From assembly GCF_002865645.1 (NCBI RefSeq), contig NW_020194512.1:124001-188000 (forward strand): a stretch of DNA of 64,000 nt, given 5' to 3'. Positions 12,373 to 24,787 of this stretch are shown one piece after another (positions within the stretch are counted from its first letter, which is position 1; every line of letters begins with the position of its first letter). A program made the position numbers and the translations under genes. The notes under the pieces were generated by a model. It saw only the letters and a program-made list of their open reading frames with translations. It had not been told where the DNA came from and did no database searches. The stretch is from Hyaloscypha bicolor E (taxonomy: Eukaryota > Ascomycota > Leotiomycetes > Helotiales > Hyaloscyphaceae).

Positions 12373-12932
12373 AATACCATCACATCAAATCTGGCACTGG
12401 CGACCGTGAGGGCTCGGAAACAAGGAGACCGCGATATATAAGTGATTTTAATTCATATTGGAAAATGGAACGGCGACAGGCATGAGATTTGAATGTGAAA
12501 CTTGGACACCGTCAGCAGACAAAATAGAAATGATTTTGGAAACGAGAATGAACCACGGCTTTTCAGGAAGCACTCCATCCGTGAAGTAAATCGGCAAATG
12601 AGGCAAGTAATGTGACCAAACCACGCCACATTACAACAGCAAACAATGTTGAGTGCCCTTCATTTCTATCAAAAAAGATAGGACGGCTTCTTTCTGTAGT
12701 AATTACTGCTATTAATTATGGAGCTGGTCTTTTTAAGGCCTGGTGGTTTGATTGTTGTGAAGTGTTTGGCTTGACTTTTGCGAAAATGTTCACAGAACTA
12801 ATATCACGTGATCATGAGATCTTCCTGTTAAAGAATCAAAACCTCGTGCCGGCTTTCGGGATCCCTCATTTAACATGTTTCTGTTCATTCTTCCTGCTGA
12901 CAACATAACAACGACAAAAATACCCTATTTTC
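12373..12932. other. intergenic region with no recognised gene
   Basis: Convergent 3' ends of the secreted-protein gene and the dead GMC gene. A CACGTGATCATG stretch near 12806 is palindrome-rich. Nothing else can be supported. Confidence 0.35.
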
Positions 12933-14846
12933 CTACCCGTTTAAAATAACATCAACAGCCTTCTCGCTTATCATGAAAATAGGGGCTTGAATGAAGACTC
13001 CGTGGATTCGTGGGAAAACGCTCGCATCGACCACATGAAAGTTCTGTACACCGCGAATCCTGAAGTTCGAATCAAGCACCGCATTTGAATCACTATCGGC
13101 ACTGGTCGCTGCTGTGCATGCCGCGTGAAGACTCCATGCTCTGTCTTTGATGTAGTGGCCAATGTCCTCGCTGGGCTGCACGGATGGTCCAGGTTCCTCT
13201 TCAACAAATGTATCGCCGCCAGGGATTCTGTAATTAAGGTATCGCTTCAGTGCTTCCCGGGGTATGTTGACAGCTTAAATGATGGCATCGAGGTCGAGTG
13301 TATATGCCCCGCCAGCTGTTGTTCCTATGTCGAATTAGTTGAGGTGATGTTAGGGCGTCAGAGGGTCCGTTGACCGCAGCTTCACAGTTCCAGCGCGGCT
13401 GCAAGTGTGTACTTTGAGGTTGTACCAAGACCAGTGTTTGTGATCAGCTACAGCCGTCTCATTCCAATCAGGGAAGTAGCCTGTGAAGTCAACAGGTCCT
13501 CCAAAGATGAAGAGGTCAATATCGGTAGTGGAGGCATAGTTTGGACGAGCGACAATTGCCCTTGGAAGGTCGTTCGTTGAATATACTCCTCTCGCTGCCA
13601 GAATATAGGGATTGTTCTGCCACCTAGTCAAGCAGGCACCATCTGGCTTCGAATCGAAAGTGCATCCTTCAAGACACTGGATTTAGCACCGTGTTTCACA
13701 TTGACGGGAATCTCGTATCGAACATGCATGTTAAGTCCAATTCCAGGGAGGTTGTTGATAGCTGGGATGTTGAACTTCTCAGTTCGTCGGCTGGTTCGAT
13801 GCCACTTAGTTTAAGCAGTTGTGGGGTGTTGAAGGCTCCTCCAGGAATAATCACCTCCTTCGATGCGGTTGCTAAACTTGACGCTCCCTGACCAACACTA
13901 AGAGGACTTCCGTAGTAGAGGTTATTGCTGGCTAAGGAGTTAACGCCGGTTGCTTTAGGAGTGCCGCCGGATGTGTCGAACGTATTGTTGGTGATATGAC
14001 AGTTTTGGGTCACAGTGAGTAGATATGTTTCCTGAACGGTGTCAGCAATGAAGTCCCGGACTGCTGTGCGTGCGCCATTCTTCATATTGAGAGGGATCTG
14101 AAAGAAATCTTCACCGGAGTCGCGGGTAGGATTTAACCTGCTGTTAGGTCTTTGAGAAGGGTGTTTGCAAGGCCAGTCACTGCAGCAGTCGGGTCTGGTC
14201 CAACTCCCATGGCCGCTGCTCCAGAAACCGGATGCTGCGTGAGCTTCAAGTCCAACAATTGGATGGTTGGGTATGTAGGCTTGACTGGGAACAACTCATA
14301 AACTTTGTTGAGATACTGATTCATGTTCGTTGCTGCCCACGAATTGTCTCCGGTGGTCAAATGCCATCAGAGTCGCTTGCGTGTGGTGTAATCAAGATGA
14401 GAGCTTTGTGCGTAACGCAGCCTCCCAATATACCAGCGCATGGGTACAGAATTCCGAGGGGCTTCGCACCTGAAGGAGGGTTTAGTCCTACGTGATACTA
14501 GGACGGTGCCACCTCCCACGAGTATTTCGGATCTCGCGTTGCTCGACTTTGATCTTGGTAATGATTAATGAACATGTCCCAACGTAGTTTAAGATCGTTC
14601 GTTACAACTGCTTAGTAACCTGAGACTGAGATGTTAGCATTCCCATTTTGATCGTTTCTAGCTTCGATGAGAAGGGTTTTGTGGCCCGCGATAGCCAGTC
14701 GACAAGCGAGTGGCCCTCCAGCTCCGCTGCCGACGACGATATAGTCATATTCGAGCTGATCTTACCGCCACAGGGTTGCCCAAATTTTTTGACGGTGCGA
14801 GTACAAGAAGTGAAGCGGCCAGCGCTGCGAGTTTAAAGAGCTTCAT
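12933..14846 (-). pseudogene. GMC oxidoreductase pseudogene (FAD-dependent alcohol oxidase type)
   Basis: Fragments across several frames together cover a whole GMC flavoenzyme. A signal peptide starts at 14846 (MKLFKLAALAASLLVLA). The FAD site VVGSGAGGPLACRLA follows in another frame. Then come KPLGILYPCAGILGGC, the second GMC signature PGGAFNTPQLLKLSG at about 13820, FIFGGPVDFTGYFPDW, and a C-terminal block with NFHVVDASVFPRIHG containing the active-site region. Lesions: an in-frame stop at 14612-14614, another in the stretch before YHVGLNPP, a frame change after the signal peptide, another near 14358 with a stop, and another near 14133. The number and spread of these cannot be explained by introns alone. 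Family role: oxidation of alcohols or sugars outside the cell with FAD. This copy should be inactive. Confidence 0.85.
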
Positions 14847-14939
14847 CTTGTGTCTGGGAAGCAAGAAGCTAGGAGGGAGTGAAGTACAGTGTTGGTTGGG
14901 AAAAGACTCCATTACCGTTCTAAGAGGGGGTTTACGGGT

Positions 14940-14948
14940 CTATATATA
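14940..14948 (-). promoter_or_regulatory. TATA-like box upstream of the dead GMC gene
   Basis: The run TATATATAGG lies about 95 bp upstream of the start at 14846 on the minus strand, a normal distance for a fungal TATA element. It suggests the pseudogene kept its promoter after losing its frame. Confidence 0.4.
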
Positions 14949-15799
14949 GGGTCTGGTACCCTGGTCAAACAGGGGGGGAATCAGGTGAATTGGGCAACTG
15001 ACAGACAGAGAGTACCCGTAACTCGTACGGCTAATAACAAGCGGAAAGTCTGAAACCCAGAATCTGATGTCTCGAGCAGGTGCCTCTTGACACTCATTTC
15101 ACATCAATGTGCTGTGCCAGTGCTTATGGGTAATCGTGCCGACCTACAAAATCGATTGTCAGAAGCCGTGCTTGACAGCATTACCCTGGTGATAGGTCTT
15201 GGGAAGTCTTTGGTTCGCTGGGCAATCGCCTGCAACCCACCTTGGTGCCGTGTGCAGTCGATATGCACACCATTAGAACATTTTAGGTTATTCCATCACG
15301 AACAATTTGAGGTTGTACGGCTCGGAGGAAACGTAGGAGGAAGTCAGCGTAGGTTTGAAAAGCGAGGTGGGGTTGCAGGGTACTTTAGCGGGGTCAGCAG
15401 TGATCAATGACCCGCTTCCGTTTAAGTTGGGATCTACTACGCTAACTGCCCTTTACGACTCGCGGTCCCAAGTACTCCTAGTTTAGCAGTTATTACGAAC
15501 ACCTGTTCTGACCTGTTCACCTGTCAAGATCAATTTGGCCGATGTCCATACCCACCCCACGGCTGATCCTCAGGAACAAGATCAGTCCAAAAGGTGGATA
15601 ATTTTCATATGCTTTCTTTCTTACTTTCTGATCCTCGGTCTACAATTGCAATTTGTGCTGACGGCGATTGGAAGAGAGACTTTCACGAATTTGAGATGTG
15701 CTCTACCACTTACGAAGTAGAGGGCCCAAACATATGGAACATCTGAAAAGCTCAATTGAAAATTAACTTGTAACTTATCTCCGGAGGTCTTGTTCTCTT
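14949..15799. other. intergenic region with no recognised gene
   Basis: A short plus-strand frame near 15535-15720 encodes one hydrophobic stretch (WIIFICFLSYFLILGLQLQF) but has no ATG at its head and no continuation. It may be a gene fragment. No other signal is seen. Confidence 0.3.
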
Positions 15800-17463
15800 T
15801 CAGCTCATCTCTATCACTTCCTTTGACGGAATTCGTGATCCCAACTCTCCAATCTGGCCAAAGTGCAAAAGACTCCTCCTAGACAATCGTGTCTCTTGCT
15901 TCGGTTCACTCGCCATAGCCTCCGGCAACCTCCAAATCGCAACCAGTATTGCAGTAATAGGCAGGACAATGACCCACATAATCCAAAACCAGTGCGAGAA
16001 AATGAAATGTGGCACCCCATCTTGGTCGACTGAGAGATTGAAAAACTGGCTACCGAAAATCGACGCAACCGTGCTTGCGGGAAGGAAGATCAACGTCAAA
16101 AAGGCGATCGTTTTCATGGACTTGGAGTCTTGTTGCGTTACCAAGTGGAAGGACAGATTGATTACGTTAGCCATTCGGCTTTCGAGGCTGAGGAGACGGA
16201 GCTTCGTGGACTGGAAAAGCGTCTCGCAGTGCACTAGCGAATCACGTGTCCGTTCGTTGATTGTTGCTGAGGTTGACTTGCTGGCGGGGCGCTCAACATG
16301 CTCAACAAGTCGTTTTAAGGTATGAAGAGCTGCATCGGATCCCTCGCGAAGATGTGTTATGTGCTTGGAGACATTGTGCAAGCCGGCAAAATCCATCATA
16401 CCCGCGATATGGCCAAGGGTTGCGTGGCTAAGTACGTTCTGCGAATGAAAATCTCAGTTAAGCAATGCCACTATTGGACTTCATGTCTAGAAAAATAAGT
16501 GAACTGGACTCACGGTTTCCATGCTGCCAAAGACATCACCAAGCATCCTCGTGGCAATGTCCAATTGGAGATATAGCTCCTGAAAGATTATTGAGAATAA
16601 AGCGGTGGGATCGTTCATTATTTCCTTCCATTGTAGATGCTCGTTCAAGCATCTTTTGATCCATGCGTGAGCTCCAAAACATATCAAGGTCACTTCTTTC
16701 ATTTGGGAAGCTGGGTTTGATTGCGAACATAACATGAATCCAGAGCGTTGCCAAGAATGGTCCTCTTGGCTCAGCTGGTTGGTATTTTTTCTGATATTCT
16801 GGTCGATGGTTAATTATGGCAGGAGTACCCGGCACGGTTTGAAGCAAGAAAACGTGTATTAAAGTCATGTATATTCGGGAGTTATATTTTTGGCTGAATG
16901 CAGACACTTACAGGATTCTGAATCTTGAGTTGTCCATTCGCGTTGAGCGTGATGTCTTTGCAAAGAAAATGAAACCAGGAATCTGTGGTATGGGTCAGCG
17001 GCTTTTCATCAGATATCGAATCGCACTCTCGTGTGAGTGAATTGGGGATTCCTTGACTTACATTGACGAGTTGGACGGCTACAGCTACCGAATGAGTGCG
17101 CCACCGATCGAAGCCGTTCAGTCAGAAACCCCACTGGGAATTGGTAATATCTGAAAAGGCCCAGATGATCGTCCATGTTCTCTTTACTCGGAATATCTAA
17201 AGGGGCGGAAATGATCCGAAGGTCACAGGATGGCATGGTTCTCAATGCATTCACACTCGAGAGCGGTTGCCATCCCGTACAGTTTAACTCTTCCTTTGTT
17301 CAGTACACTATCTTCTGTTATATCAGGGCCTGGTGATGACGTACCGGCTCCGAACTCCAGAAATTGGAAAGTCTCCTCTCTAGCCTGCCCTTTCAAATCC
17401 TCGGCCATGCCGGCCAGGCTTTTGAACGCCTCGTATTGCATGGAAGTTTCTATTGAAGGATCC
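15800..17463 (-). CDS. CorA-like divalent metal transporter family membrane protein
   Basis: The well-supported part is two exons, 16514 down to about 16735 or beyond, and 16438-15800, joined by a 75-bp intron with matching phase. The last exon encodes a long helical stalk (HLREGSDAALHTLKRLVEHV), then two membrane helices near the C-terminus (TIAFLTLIFLPASTVASIF and WFWIMWVIVLPITAILVAIW). This is the CorA topology for Mg2+ and related ions. The signature GMN after the first helix is replaced by GSQ in FGSQFFNLS, as happens in many fungal CorA-like proteins, so transport activity is uncertain. Upstream pieces (TLICFGAHAW, PRGPFLATLWIH, YYQFPVGFLTERLRSVAHSF, and MDPSIETSMQYEAF at 17463) lie in different frames. 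Introns near 16.7, 16.9-17.0 and 17.2 kb are likely but not resolved, and a lesion there is not excluded. Confidence 0.7.
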
Positions 17464-19079
17464 ATTGCTGAATAATAAGATTCTGCGTGATGTGCTCGTA
17501 TATTCGAGATATGCTCCGAGGTAGAAAGGGAGAATGCGGGCAATAAGACGTTTCCTGTGCGATATCACACCCAGCTGAAATCGGGGCGCCTTGCTTATCT
17601 CACACTGAACATCTTACGAAACACTCAAACGCTTCAAAATAAGCCTATCCAAGGGGGATAACGGATACAACTGAAGTTCAATTGTTAGCGAATAGCGCGT
17701 CTTCGCATTTGATCACCATACTTCAATCTTAAGATAAGTCGTTGTGATTTGTCAAAGTGTTTTAGTATCTGCAGGCACTCGTCAATTTCGGCGAGAGAGG
17801 TTACAGGAGAAAGCCACGAAGGATACCAATTTTCAGCAGGAGTTGAGAGTTTGAAACAGTATGTATTTTGCTTTTGGGAGTTATGGTTTATCGCATGACA
17901 GTGCGCCACCCTGGTTCCTGGTTCCTGCTGCCCCTATCGGCAGCGTCTTCACGGCACGTCCCGTTATGTGGAGGTGGTCTGGCCCGCTATTTTAAGATCA
18001 TCGCACCTCATTCGCTCAATTCGCAGGGCGCATGAGGCTCTTGGCATTCAGACATGGGGTTTACACCCGCTAATGAAACCAAGCCACCAATATTTCAGAG
18101 AGGGTGCGAAGCGCTTTCAAGCTCGGTGCACAATTAACATCCACGTCATTGGCTGCCACACGCTTTGGGTTCAGCCTCATCGCCCCTTTTGTCGAGTTAT
18201 CATTTTTCGAGCCCCGTGCCAATGCATTGAATGTGACCAACATCTCTTCCTCAAAGCTCGCACTATTTTAGTCTCGAGCTCAGAGTACTATTGGCTGCTG
18301 CACTCTCCATGTTGAGCCTCACTACCCCTTTTTATCCTATTCTCATTTTTTGACCCCGTGCCAAGGCATATTTGTTACACGCCAGGAGTCTGGAATGCAT
18401 CCACAATTTGACCTCGACCTTCAGATCCTGCACTCTTCCAGGAGGAGGACCAAACAAGGATTTGACCAATCTTGGTTGCTGGATTACTCGGCGGGAGGAA
18501 AAGTATCAACCGTAGAATAAACATTTCAAATATTACTAACTAAGTTTGCTGAAGAAAGCACTGCTTTCAACTCATCTGTTTTGGGATTTCCGAACTCGAT
18601 CGTCTTCAAAGCTCAAAACCAGTCGGGAGACGATGAGCTGCCTCTCCTGCGGAAACAGTCTGGAACCCAATCAGACCATTTGAGCTGGGAAAGGCAGTTA
18701 TTGAGCGCCCATCTTCCGAAAGATCACACCACCATCATGCAGCCACAATTGATCCAGGCGGTTCGGAAAGCTCCGTTTGGGAGCCCTCCTGCTGTGGCAC
18801 TTTTATAATAGCCTTATTGGTACCGGTCAAAAGCCGAACAATGTTGCCCTCTTCATGCACTGAGATTGAAGTGCCCCTATGTAAGAAGTTATTTAAACTC
18901 CCGTGCGTTCCTCTTAACATATCCACCTTTTGATTTCTTCAACCATACGGACCTTTGCCAGAAATTTCCAACCTACCTCATAGAGCCGCGCCGTCAACTT
19001 CTCAGAAGTTCATCAATGGCAAGACAGAAAATTCTTTTGCTTTCTCGACAATCGCTAACACGAACTCTAGGCTAACCAG
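17464..19079. other. 1.6-kb intergenic region holding a diverged direct duplication
   Basis: No gene is supported. The stretch 18148-18369 contains two similar 80-base copies, annotated separately. A short TATA-poor, pyrimidine-rich stretch precedes the start at 19080. Confidence 0.4.
18148..18369. repeat. diverged direct repeat, two copies of about 80 bp
   Basis: Copy 1 (18148-18226) and copy 2 (18290-18369) both run from ATTGGCTGC through TTGAGCCTCA-like sequence and CCCCTTTT to CCCCGTGCCAA.GCAT. The order of shared blocks is the same and I judge about 70% identity by eye. They are separated by 63 bases. Function unknown; an old local duplication is the simplest reading. Confidence 0.6.
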
Positions 19080-22000
19080 ATGAGCCAACATGGCGGAGCC
19101 TACATCCCAGGGGGAGTGAACCCGTACGTTGTAAGTACTTCGAGTAACCAACTTTTAGATATCCAATCGCTAACGACAATAGGCACCGCAGTCTCACGGT
19201 GGAGGTTACGTTCCTGGGCAACAGCAACGTTATCAACCCGCACAACCTTCATCTTCTGAGCAATCCTACACTTATCAGCAACAAGCACAATATCAACCTA
19301 CACAGTCTCCTCGGCCCCAACCGCAATATCAACCCCCACACCCTCAACCTCAACCAGTGTGTATATCAACAAAGCGGGACACAGAAAAGAAAGGCCGCTG
19401 ACGTATTTAGGTTTACCAGTCGCAAGGTACCGCGCAGAATACGTATTCCCATGCACCTGCGGACGGATCTTTGGTACGCTTTCTGAAGAGTTGCTGTCTC
19501 GGCCAGTAATAACCGAGTGTTCGAGCAGGAATCGAAATCTCAGTCCTACACTTCTGCTGCCGAAGTTGATGAGTATAATGATGCCAACAGTGTGCATGTA
19601 TGTAACTTGCCATAAACAAATGCGATTTTTTCTCTAACCCCCTTTGTTTGCAAGGCGAAGAGACCGGTCCACTTGAAGGGAACCTTCAATTTCTTCAACC
19701 CAGCTACGCGCTGGAGATTCAAGAAGCCCCATCTGTACCAACTACCTGAATTTCAGTACGATGACGGTCAGTCCTACAGGCACCGGGACTCCATGGGCCG
19801 GGTCTTCACAGGTCCAATTGACGACCGATATCTCAGCCCTTGGGACGGTCATTTGGCGAAACTTCACGTTCAATGTACAGACCAGCTTTATGATGGGCCG
19901 GGCACAACAACATGGCGACGAACTTACATCCGAAAAGTCGCTCCTCTGAACGTGCGAATCGCGACTTGGGTCATCGACTTTTCCGCAGATCCTAAAAATT
20001 GGAAAGATTGGGGGTTGATCTTGCTGAGATTTATCCCTTCTTCTTTTGCCTTGACCTTTTTCGTAAGTTAATCTCGAATCTGTATTTTGAGCCAGTTGTT
20101 TCATTATACTCCGAACGAAAATTTGTGGTTTTATCTCAACCCCAAGTTTGTGTACGCTCACTCTTTGCTGGCATCGTCTCTGAGATGATTTGATTCAAGG
20201 CAGCCCACCATTGCGCCTCCTTTGATATCTGTCGTTTGTATAATTGAACATTACTGACAAGCGTAAACAGGCATTAGGGCGAGATACAGTTGAGGTAAAG
20301 TATGGACTGAATTACGCCCCTCTGCCGTACAAATTCCATGGTTACGCTAAGGCAGCTCGTAACCAACTCGAAAATGCCGAAACAAAGGGCTCACCTAAAG
20401 CCATTCTCACTGAGCAACGGGTATCTGAGCGTCTTCTCATGCCCAGATATCTATGTTTTCTGAAAAGCCCAGAAGACAGCGGGTTGCGAGGAGCGGTTCC
20501 CATGTTAGTCTCAACGTGGCAAGCCAAAAAGCATTCAAACAGTGTCATCAACTATCTTTTCGTTGCTTACTCTGCGGAGCAATTCAACCACGGATCGAAC
20601 GAGGACATGGAAGCTCTTCATCAAATTGCTGAGAGAGCAACAAGAGATGCGCAGCTTTCAGCATATTGGGTAGCCTGTAGCTGCATGCCCGATCCTAATG
20701 AGCTGGAAGATGATGTATTACTTCCATATTCCCCTTTTTTCAAGAACATTCGCTTACACATAACGTCTCAGGTCTATCGCATCAGTGATATCATGCGAGG
20801 CGCAAAGGCAATGGCGATTGCTGTCGGAGCCCCACGGAAAGCGACACATGGCAGTGCCAACACTACTACAGAGCTACTCAGGCACTGGGGAGAGAGAATG
20901 TGGACCTTTCCAGAAGTCCTGCTCAGCCAAAACGACGATGTCAGAGTATATGCCCGCAAAGGACAGCTTGATGGACCTCTTGTCATTCCAAAGACTCAGT
21001 TTGCCGCCCAAGTATGGTCTGATGCCACCGTTAGTAGGCAAATGGTGGATCACTACGCAGGATCTCTGGGACTCAGTCGCCTCGAGTTGGTGGCATTGGC
21101 TCTGCAATGCCTTACGAGTCGACAAACAACCCAGTACCTTCCAGGAGATCACTCATATGCACTCATGGGCCTATTGAGGCTGCGTCCAAAGATTGATAGC
21201 ACCGATACAGCCTTCCAAGCTTTTGCAAGGTAAGTTCTTTGTTTTTGAATAGTTGGAATCTTTTTTCTTCTATTTTCAGAGAACTGACTCTAACTTATTC
21301 CATCAGGCTCTCTCTCTTGAACGACAGTGACCAGCTTCTTGAACGAGTCATATGCACGTTGCCAAAGCACCCAGACCAAGAATGGTATGAACTGGGTGAT
21401 GCCTACGGTTCCAGCCTCTGGGATATTTATCCCAAATGTCAAGTGGCTGGTGTCGGCGAGAATGACACTGTGATCATAGATGGAGCCTACGGTACCAGCA
21501 TTCGGTGGAAATCTTTCCACCGAATTTGGAATTTTCGAGTCTTTTCATGGAAACGATGGCTTGCGTGGAAGCTACTTCACCTCTCATCAACCTTCGTGCT
21601 GATCGGCTTCATCCTCTTTGGCAGCGGCGTTCAGCTATCAATGCCGCAGACAATTTACGACGATTGGTCCGGATCATCATATACAGTTGCTGGTAGCCCT
21701 GCCGGTCTTATGAGCATCGGCGTTGGGTTTCTCTTCCTTATCTTCGGCATTGCAGGCTGGCTCATGGCTCCGAGACTTCTGCATCTTATCCTCGGAGGAA
21801 AGTTCTGGAACACGCAAGCCGCTGTGTTTGGGTTTGAGGGCTACATTAATCTTGCAACTATCGAGAGGTCCATCTTCGGCGGCAACTTCGGCCGTCTGAG
21901 CTGGACTCCCAACGGATCGCCGCTTTCTAGACATCATAAGAATTCTTTCGGAGAATGCATTGGCGATGACCCAACTGACGACATCGAGGTCCGCAATCTC

Positions 22001-22358
22001 GTAGAGAAGGCAAAATCTGCGAGGCCCGGTGACCAGAGGGTATGTATTAGCTGCTATTTTAACCTTCCCGCGCCCTTCATAGGCTAACTATCTCCAGGTT
22101 TTCACACTAGTAGACACCGGGTCCATGCAAGTCACCATGTTTCAAGCGGCAAACCCACCCATCGCACTTGTTATCTGTGGTTCCGAAGGTGGAATGAAGC
22201 GTGCGATTGGCTGCTCTTATGATTGGAAAACTGGAACTCTCTATCGCGAGACTGTGTTGAGGGTATCCACAACTGTTCTTGATCGCATGGGTCGGGTCAG
22301 CAAGCTTAAACTGGGACTCAAGCGACCACGTGTCGAACCACGTCGCTGTGTGGCGTAG
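19080..22358 (+). CDS. HET-related fungal membrane protein with Q/P/Y-rich N-terminus
   Basis: Nine exons: 19080-19130, 19183-19356, 19411-19473, 19529-19597, 19655-20062, 20271-20714, 20772-21229, 21307-22039, 22098-22358. Total 2,661 nt, 886 residues, no internal stop. The first five exons all end in phase 0. Residues 1-120 are low complexity (YQPAQ, QYQPTQ, QYQPPH units). The middle part has ERMWTFPEVLL and DHSYALMGLLRLRP, which resemble blocks following the HET core in a widespread uncharacterised ascomycete family. Two or three hydrophobic segments lie near residues 255 and 680-750 (LHLSSTFVLIGFILFGSG, IGVGFLFLIFGIAGWLM). A VFTLVDTGSM block begins the last exon. Probably membrane-anchored. 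A role in allorecognition is inferred from resemblance only. The 208-bp intron 5 is the longest and could be shorter. Confidence 0.8.
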
Positions 22359-23047
22359 GGATCGTTTTGTTGATCTTTCTTTGTCCATGGCTGGGGTATA
22401 AATCGTGTTTTGGAATGAAGCTATGATGTTTTTAATTACTGTCGGAGTTCTTTTCTTTTGAACTTGAAATACCATGTAATAGCTAGATCGGCTGGGCCTA
22501 TTCGTGTACAATGGAACACTTCTAAACCTTACAATGTCCTTGAATTCCTTAAGTTTCTTAATTTTCTGGCTTATACTCAGAGCCCATTAATGTTTTCGTC
22601 TCTTTCTATTTTAATTATTGAGGTTTGCCATTCAGTATTGGATTCTATCTTTAGAGGAGATTCTGTTCACTGGAAAGCCTGAGCTTTTGGAGTGTTGGTA
22701 GGAGACTTACCATTGGTCACGTGATATTTGGCATCATCGCAAATGCCCTCGAAGATCGAATGTTTGACTCATGTCGTATTCCACAAAGGAAGCTATAAAA
22801 TTGGAGATCGTGAGAGGTTGTGCTAGAATATTCTCGAAGAAGCCCGATGCTTCGCGAATCTGCTGGTACCTGAGTCACATTAAAGGCCCCCATGCAGTTG
22901 AAACTCGCTTGCAAGGCAACCGCAGAAGGCTTGTTGGAGCGCGGGGTGGGTGCGCATGTTCAAATAGCTATTTATCTACATTCATATCCCAAAAAGCTGT
23001 CCTCTTTGTAAAGTCCCCATGATCAAATTTTGACACTCGTTCAAAAG
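22359..23047. other. intergenic region with no recognised gene
   Basis: T-rich to 22680, then ordinary composition with TCACGTGATA near 22718. It should hold the promoter of the F-box-like gene. The opposite and forward short frames here show no family features. Confidence 0.35.
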
Positions 23048-24787
23048 ATGGCAACAATCAATTCCCTGAGCCCGGAATTGTTGGAACAAATCTTCGAATG
23101 CGTCGCAGCAGATTCGGACAAATTCAAGTACTTACAATTGTCGTCCACATCGGAGATCTTTGATACTGGTCCCACAATACGCCCTTTGCTTCTGGTCAAC
23201 AAATCCTTCTACGCCTCAGCGCAACGGATACACAACCGACACAAATGCCTCATCATCCGCGAGGAAAGTGGAGACGGCGATACCCAGGAAAGCCTTCAAT
23301 TCATATCCGAACTTCTGCACGATCCGTTGAAAACAGAGGTTCTAAGGGGCATCCGGGATTTAACAATCACGTGTGAGCTATATTGGAGGCGTCGTGAGGT
23401 GGGGTCTGGTGGGCCTGGTGAGCCTGTTAATGGATCGACTTATGATCAGTACATTGAACAAATAGTCACCTTTACTTCCAAAATTCCCAAGTTGAGGAAT
23501 TTAACCTTCAATGGCGATCGCCCGATCCCTTTGTCGCTTCTCCGCGTCCTTGAGAAACATCAACCTCAATGCCATCTCCATATCCGAGAGTGGCACCGAA
23601 AGAGTGCAGATATGGATCACAACGACCGGGCAGAAATTGCCCTAGCACATTCACCCAACCTTCGTACAATCACAGTCGAGCTCTGGGATGATGGGAACAC
23701 TGAACTTGACCTGCGAAAGTACGCTCTGAAACGCATCGTCTTGCTGTCTCCACATCTTGAGAGTGTGGATATTAAAGAAGGGACACTGGGATGCCTTTTG
23801 CGCTCTTATTCTCCACACAAAAGAGCCCAGATGGACGAATTGGGCGCCCAGTTCACCACTGGGAAACCATCGCAGAACAACATCAAGAGCCTGACATCAA
23901 GGGGCGGTGACCATGTTAAAATGCTGGAGGGCGTGACCAACATGAGGAAGTTGGAGAACTTGGATATCGGCTGGATTCCAAATTTTGACTTCTTTTCCCC
24001 GTTGACAAGGAGACCTCGGTTTGAGAACTTGAGGCATCTAGCCGTGGAAATGGGATATTGGTACGACTCTAGAGCGCTTCTTCCGGAGACATGCTTACGA
24101 GATTTCTTGGCTGTTTGCTCACCTCTCGAGAGTCTAAAGATCGCCGATCAGCGAGGCCAAGTTGATCTGTCTGCCATTTTCGATACCCACCGCCACTCAC
24201 TTCGCAAACTTCATCTCCATGAAAGCGAACCAAAATATTCGGACGAAAGCCCCGACCGCCATTTCCTCTCTCTAGACGGCATTCGGGAGTTGCGGAGGCG
24301 ATGTCCTCGGTTAGAGGAGTTTACGGTCGATATGGAGCGTGTCCCTAATCAAGGGCAGACCAGAGAAATCCTCGAAGAGCTTGCGAGGTTCGAAAATTTG
24401 GAGAAGCCCACGCTTTACTTTCCACTGGACCTCGTGAATTTGGCTTCACCTTCAGACACACCAAAAGCGCCTTCGTTACTTGGGTTCAGGAATGAAGTGC
24501 CAGCTGACCACGTTCCTGCGGAGCCTTTCAACCGCAAGTATATATCCTCTTGGCTGGAGAACATCTATTCCTTATTGCTCCATCAGAGAAAAGTCAATCA
24601 CTTGCCGCCCTTCAAAGAAGTCCGTATCAAGCTAGGGGAATGGGAAAGACAGCCGCCCATGGGCTTACCATGTGACTGGGAATGTTTGGAAGGTCGACAC
24701 AAGCGGTGTTTTGTTTTGAAGCAGTGTGAAGGAAGAACGCGAGATCAGGCAAATTGTGAACTGGGAACTGTAAAGTACGTCAGATGA
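23048..24787 (+). CDS. F-box-like protein with leucine-rich-repeat-like body
   Basis: Single exon, 579 residues. The first ATG of the frame is at 23048 and places SLSPELLEQIFECVA at residues 5-19, the start of an F-box-like fold. The rest shows spaced leucine blocks (LESLKIADQRGQVDLSAIF, LRKLHLHESEP, RCPRLEEFTVDM), as in fungal F-box/LRR proteins. F-box proteins bring substrates to SCF ubiquitin ligases through Skp1 (family knowledge). The substrate is unknown. No signal peptide or membrane segment is seen. The gene stands alone between intergenic stretches, with no lesions. Confidence 0.82.
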   Translation: MATINSLSPELLEQIFECVAADSDKFKYLQLSSTSEIFDTGPTIRPLLLVNKSFYASAQRIHNRHKCLIIREESGDGDTQESLQFISELLHDPLKTEVLRGIRDLTITCELYWRRREVGSGGPGEPVNGSTYDQYIEQIVTFTSKIPKLRNLTFNGDRPIPLSLLRVLEKHQPQCHLHIREWHRKSADMDHNDRAEIALAHSPNLRTITVELWDDGNTELDLRKYALKRIVLLSPHLESVDIKEGTLGCLLRSYSPHKRAQMDELGAQFTTGKPSQNNIKSLTSRGGDHVKMLEGVTNMRKLENLDIGWIPNFDFFSPLTRRPRFENLRHLAVEMGYWYDSRALLPETCLRDFLAVCSPLESLKIADQRGQVDLSAIFDTHRHSLRKLHLHESEPKYSDESPDRHFLSLDGIRELRRRCPRLEEFTVDMERVPNQGQTREILEELARFENLEKPTLYFPLDLVNLASPSDTPKAPSLLGFRNEVPADHVPAEPFNRKYISSWLENIYSLLLHQRKVNHLPPFKEVRIKLGEWERQPPMGLPCDWECLEGRHKRCFVLKQCEGRTRDQANCELGTVKYVR

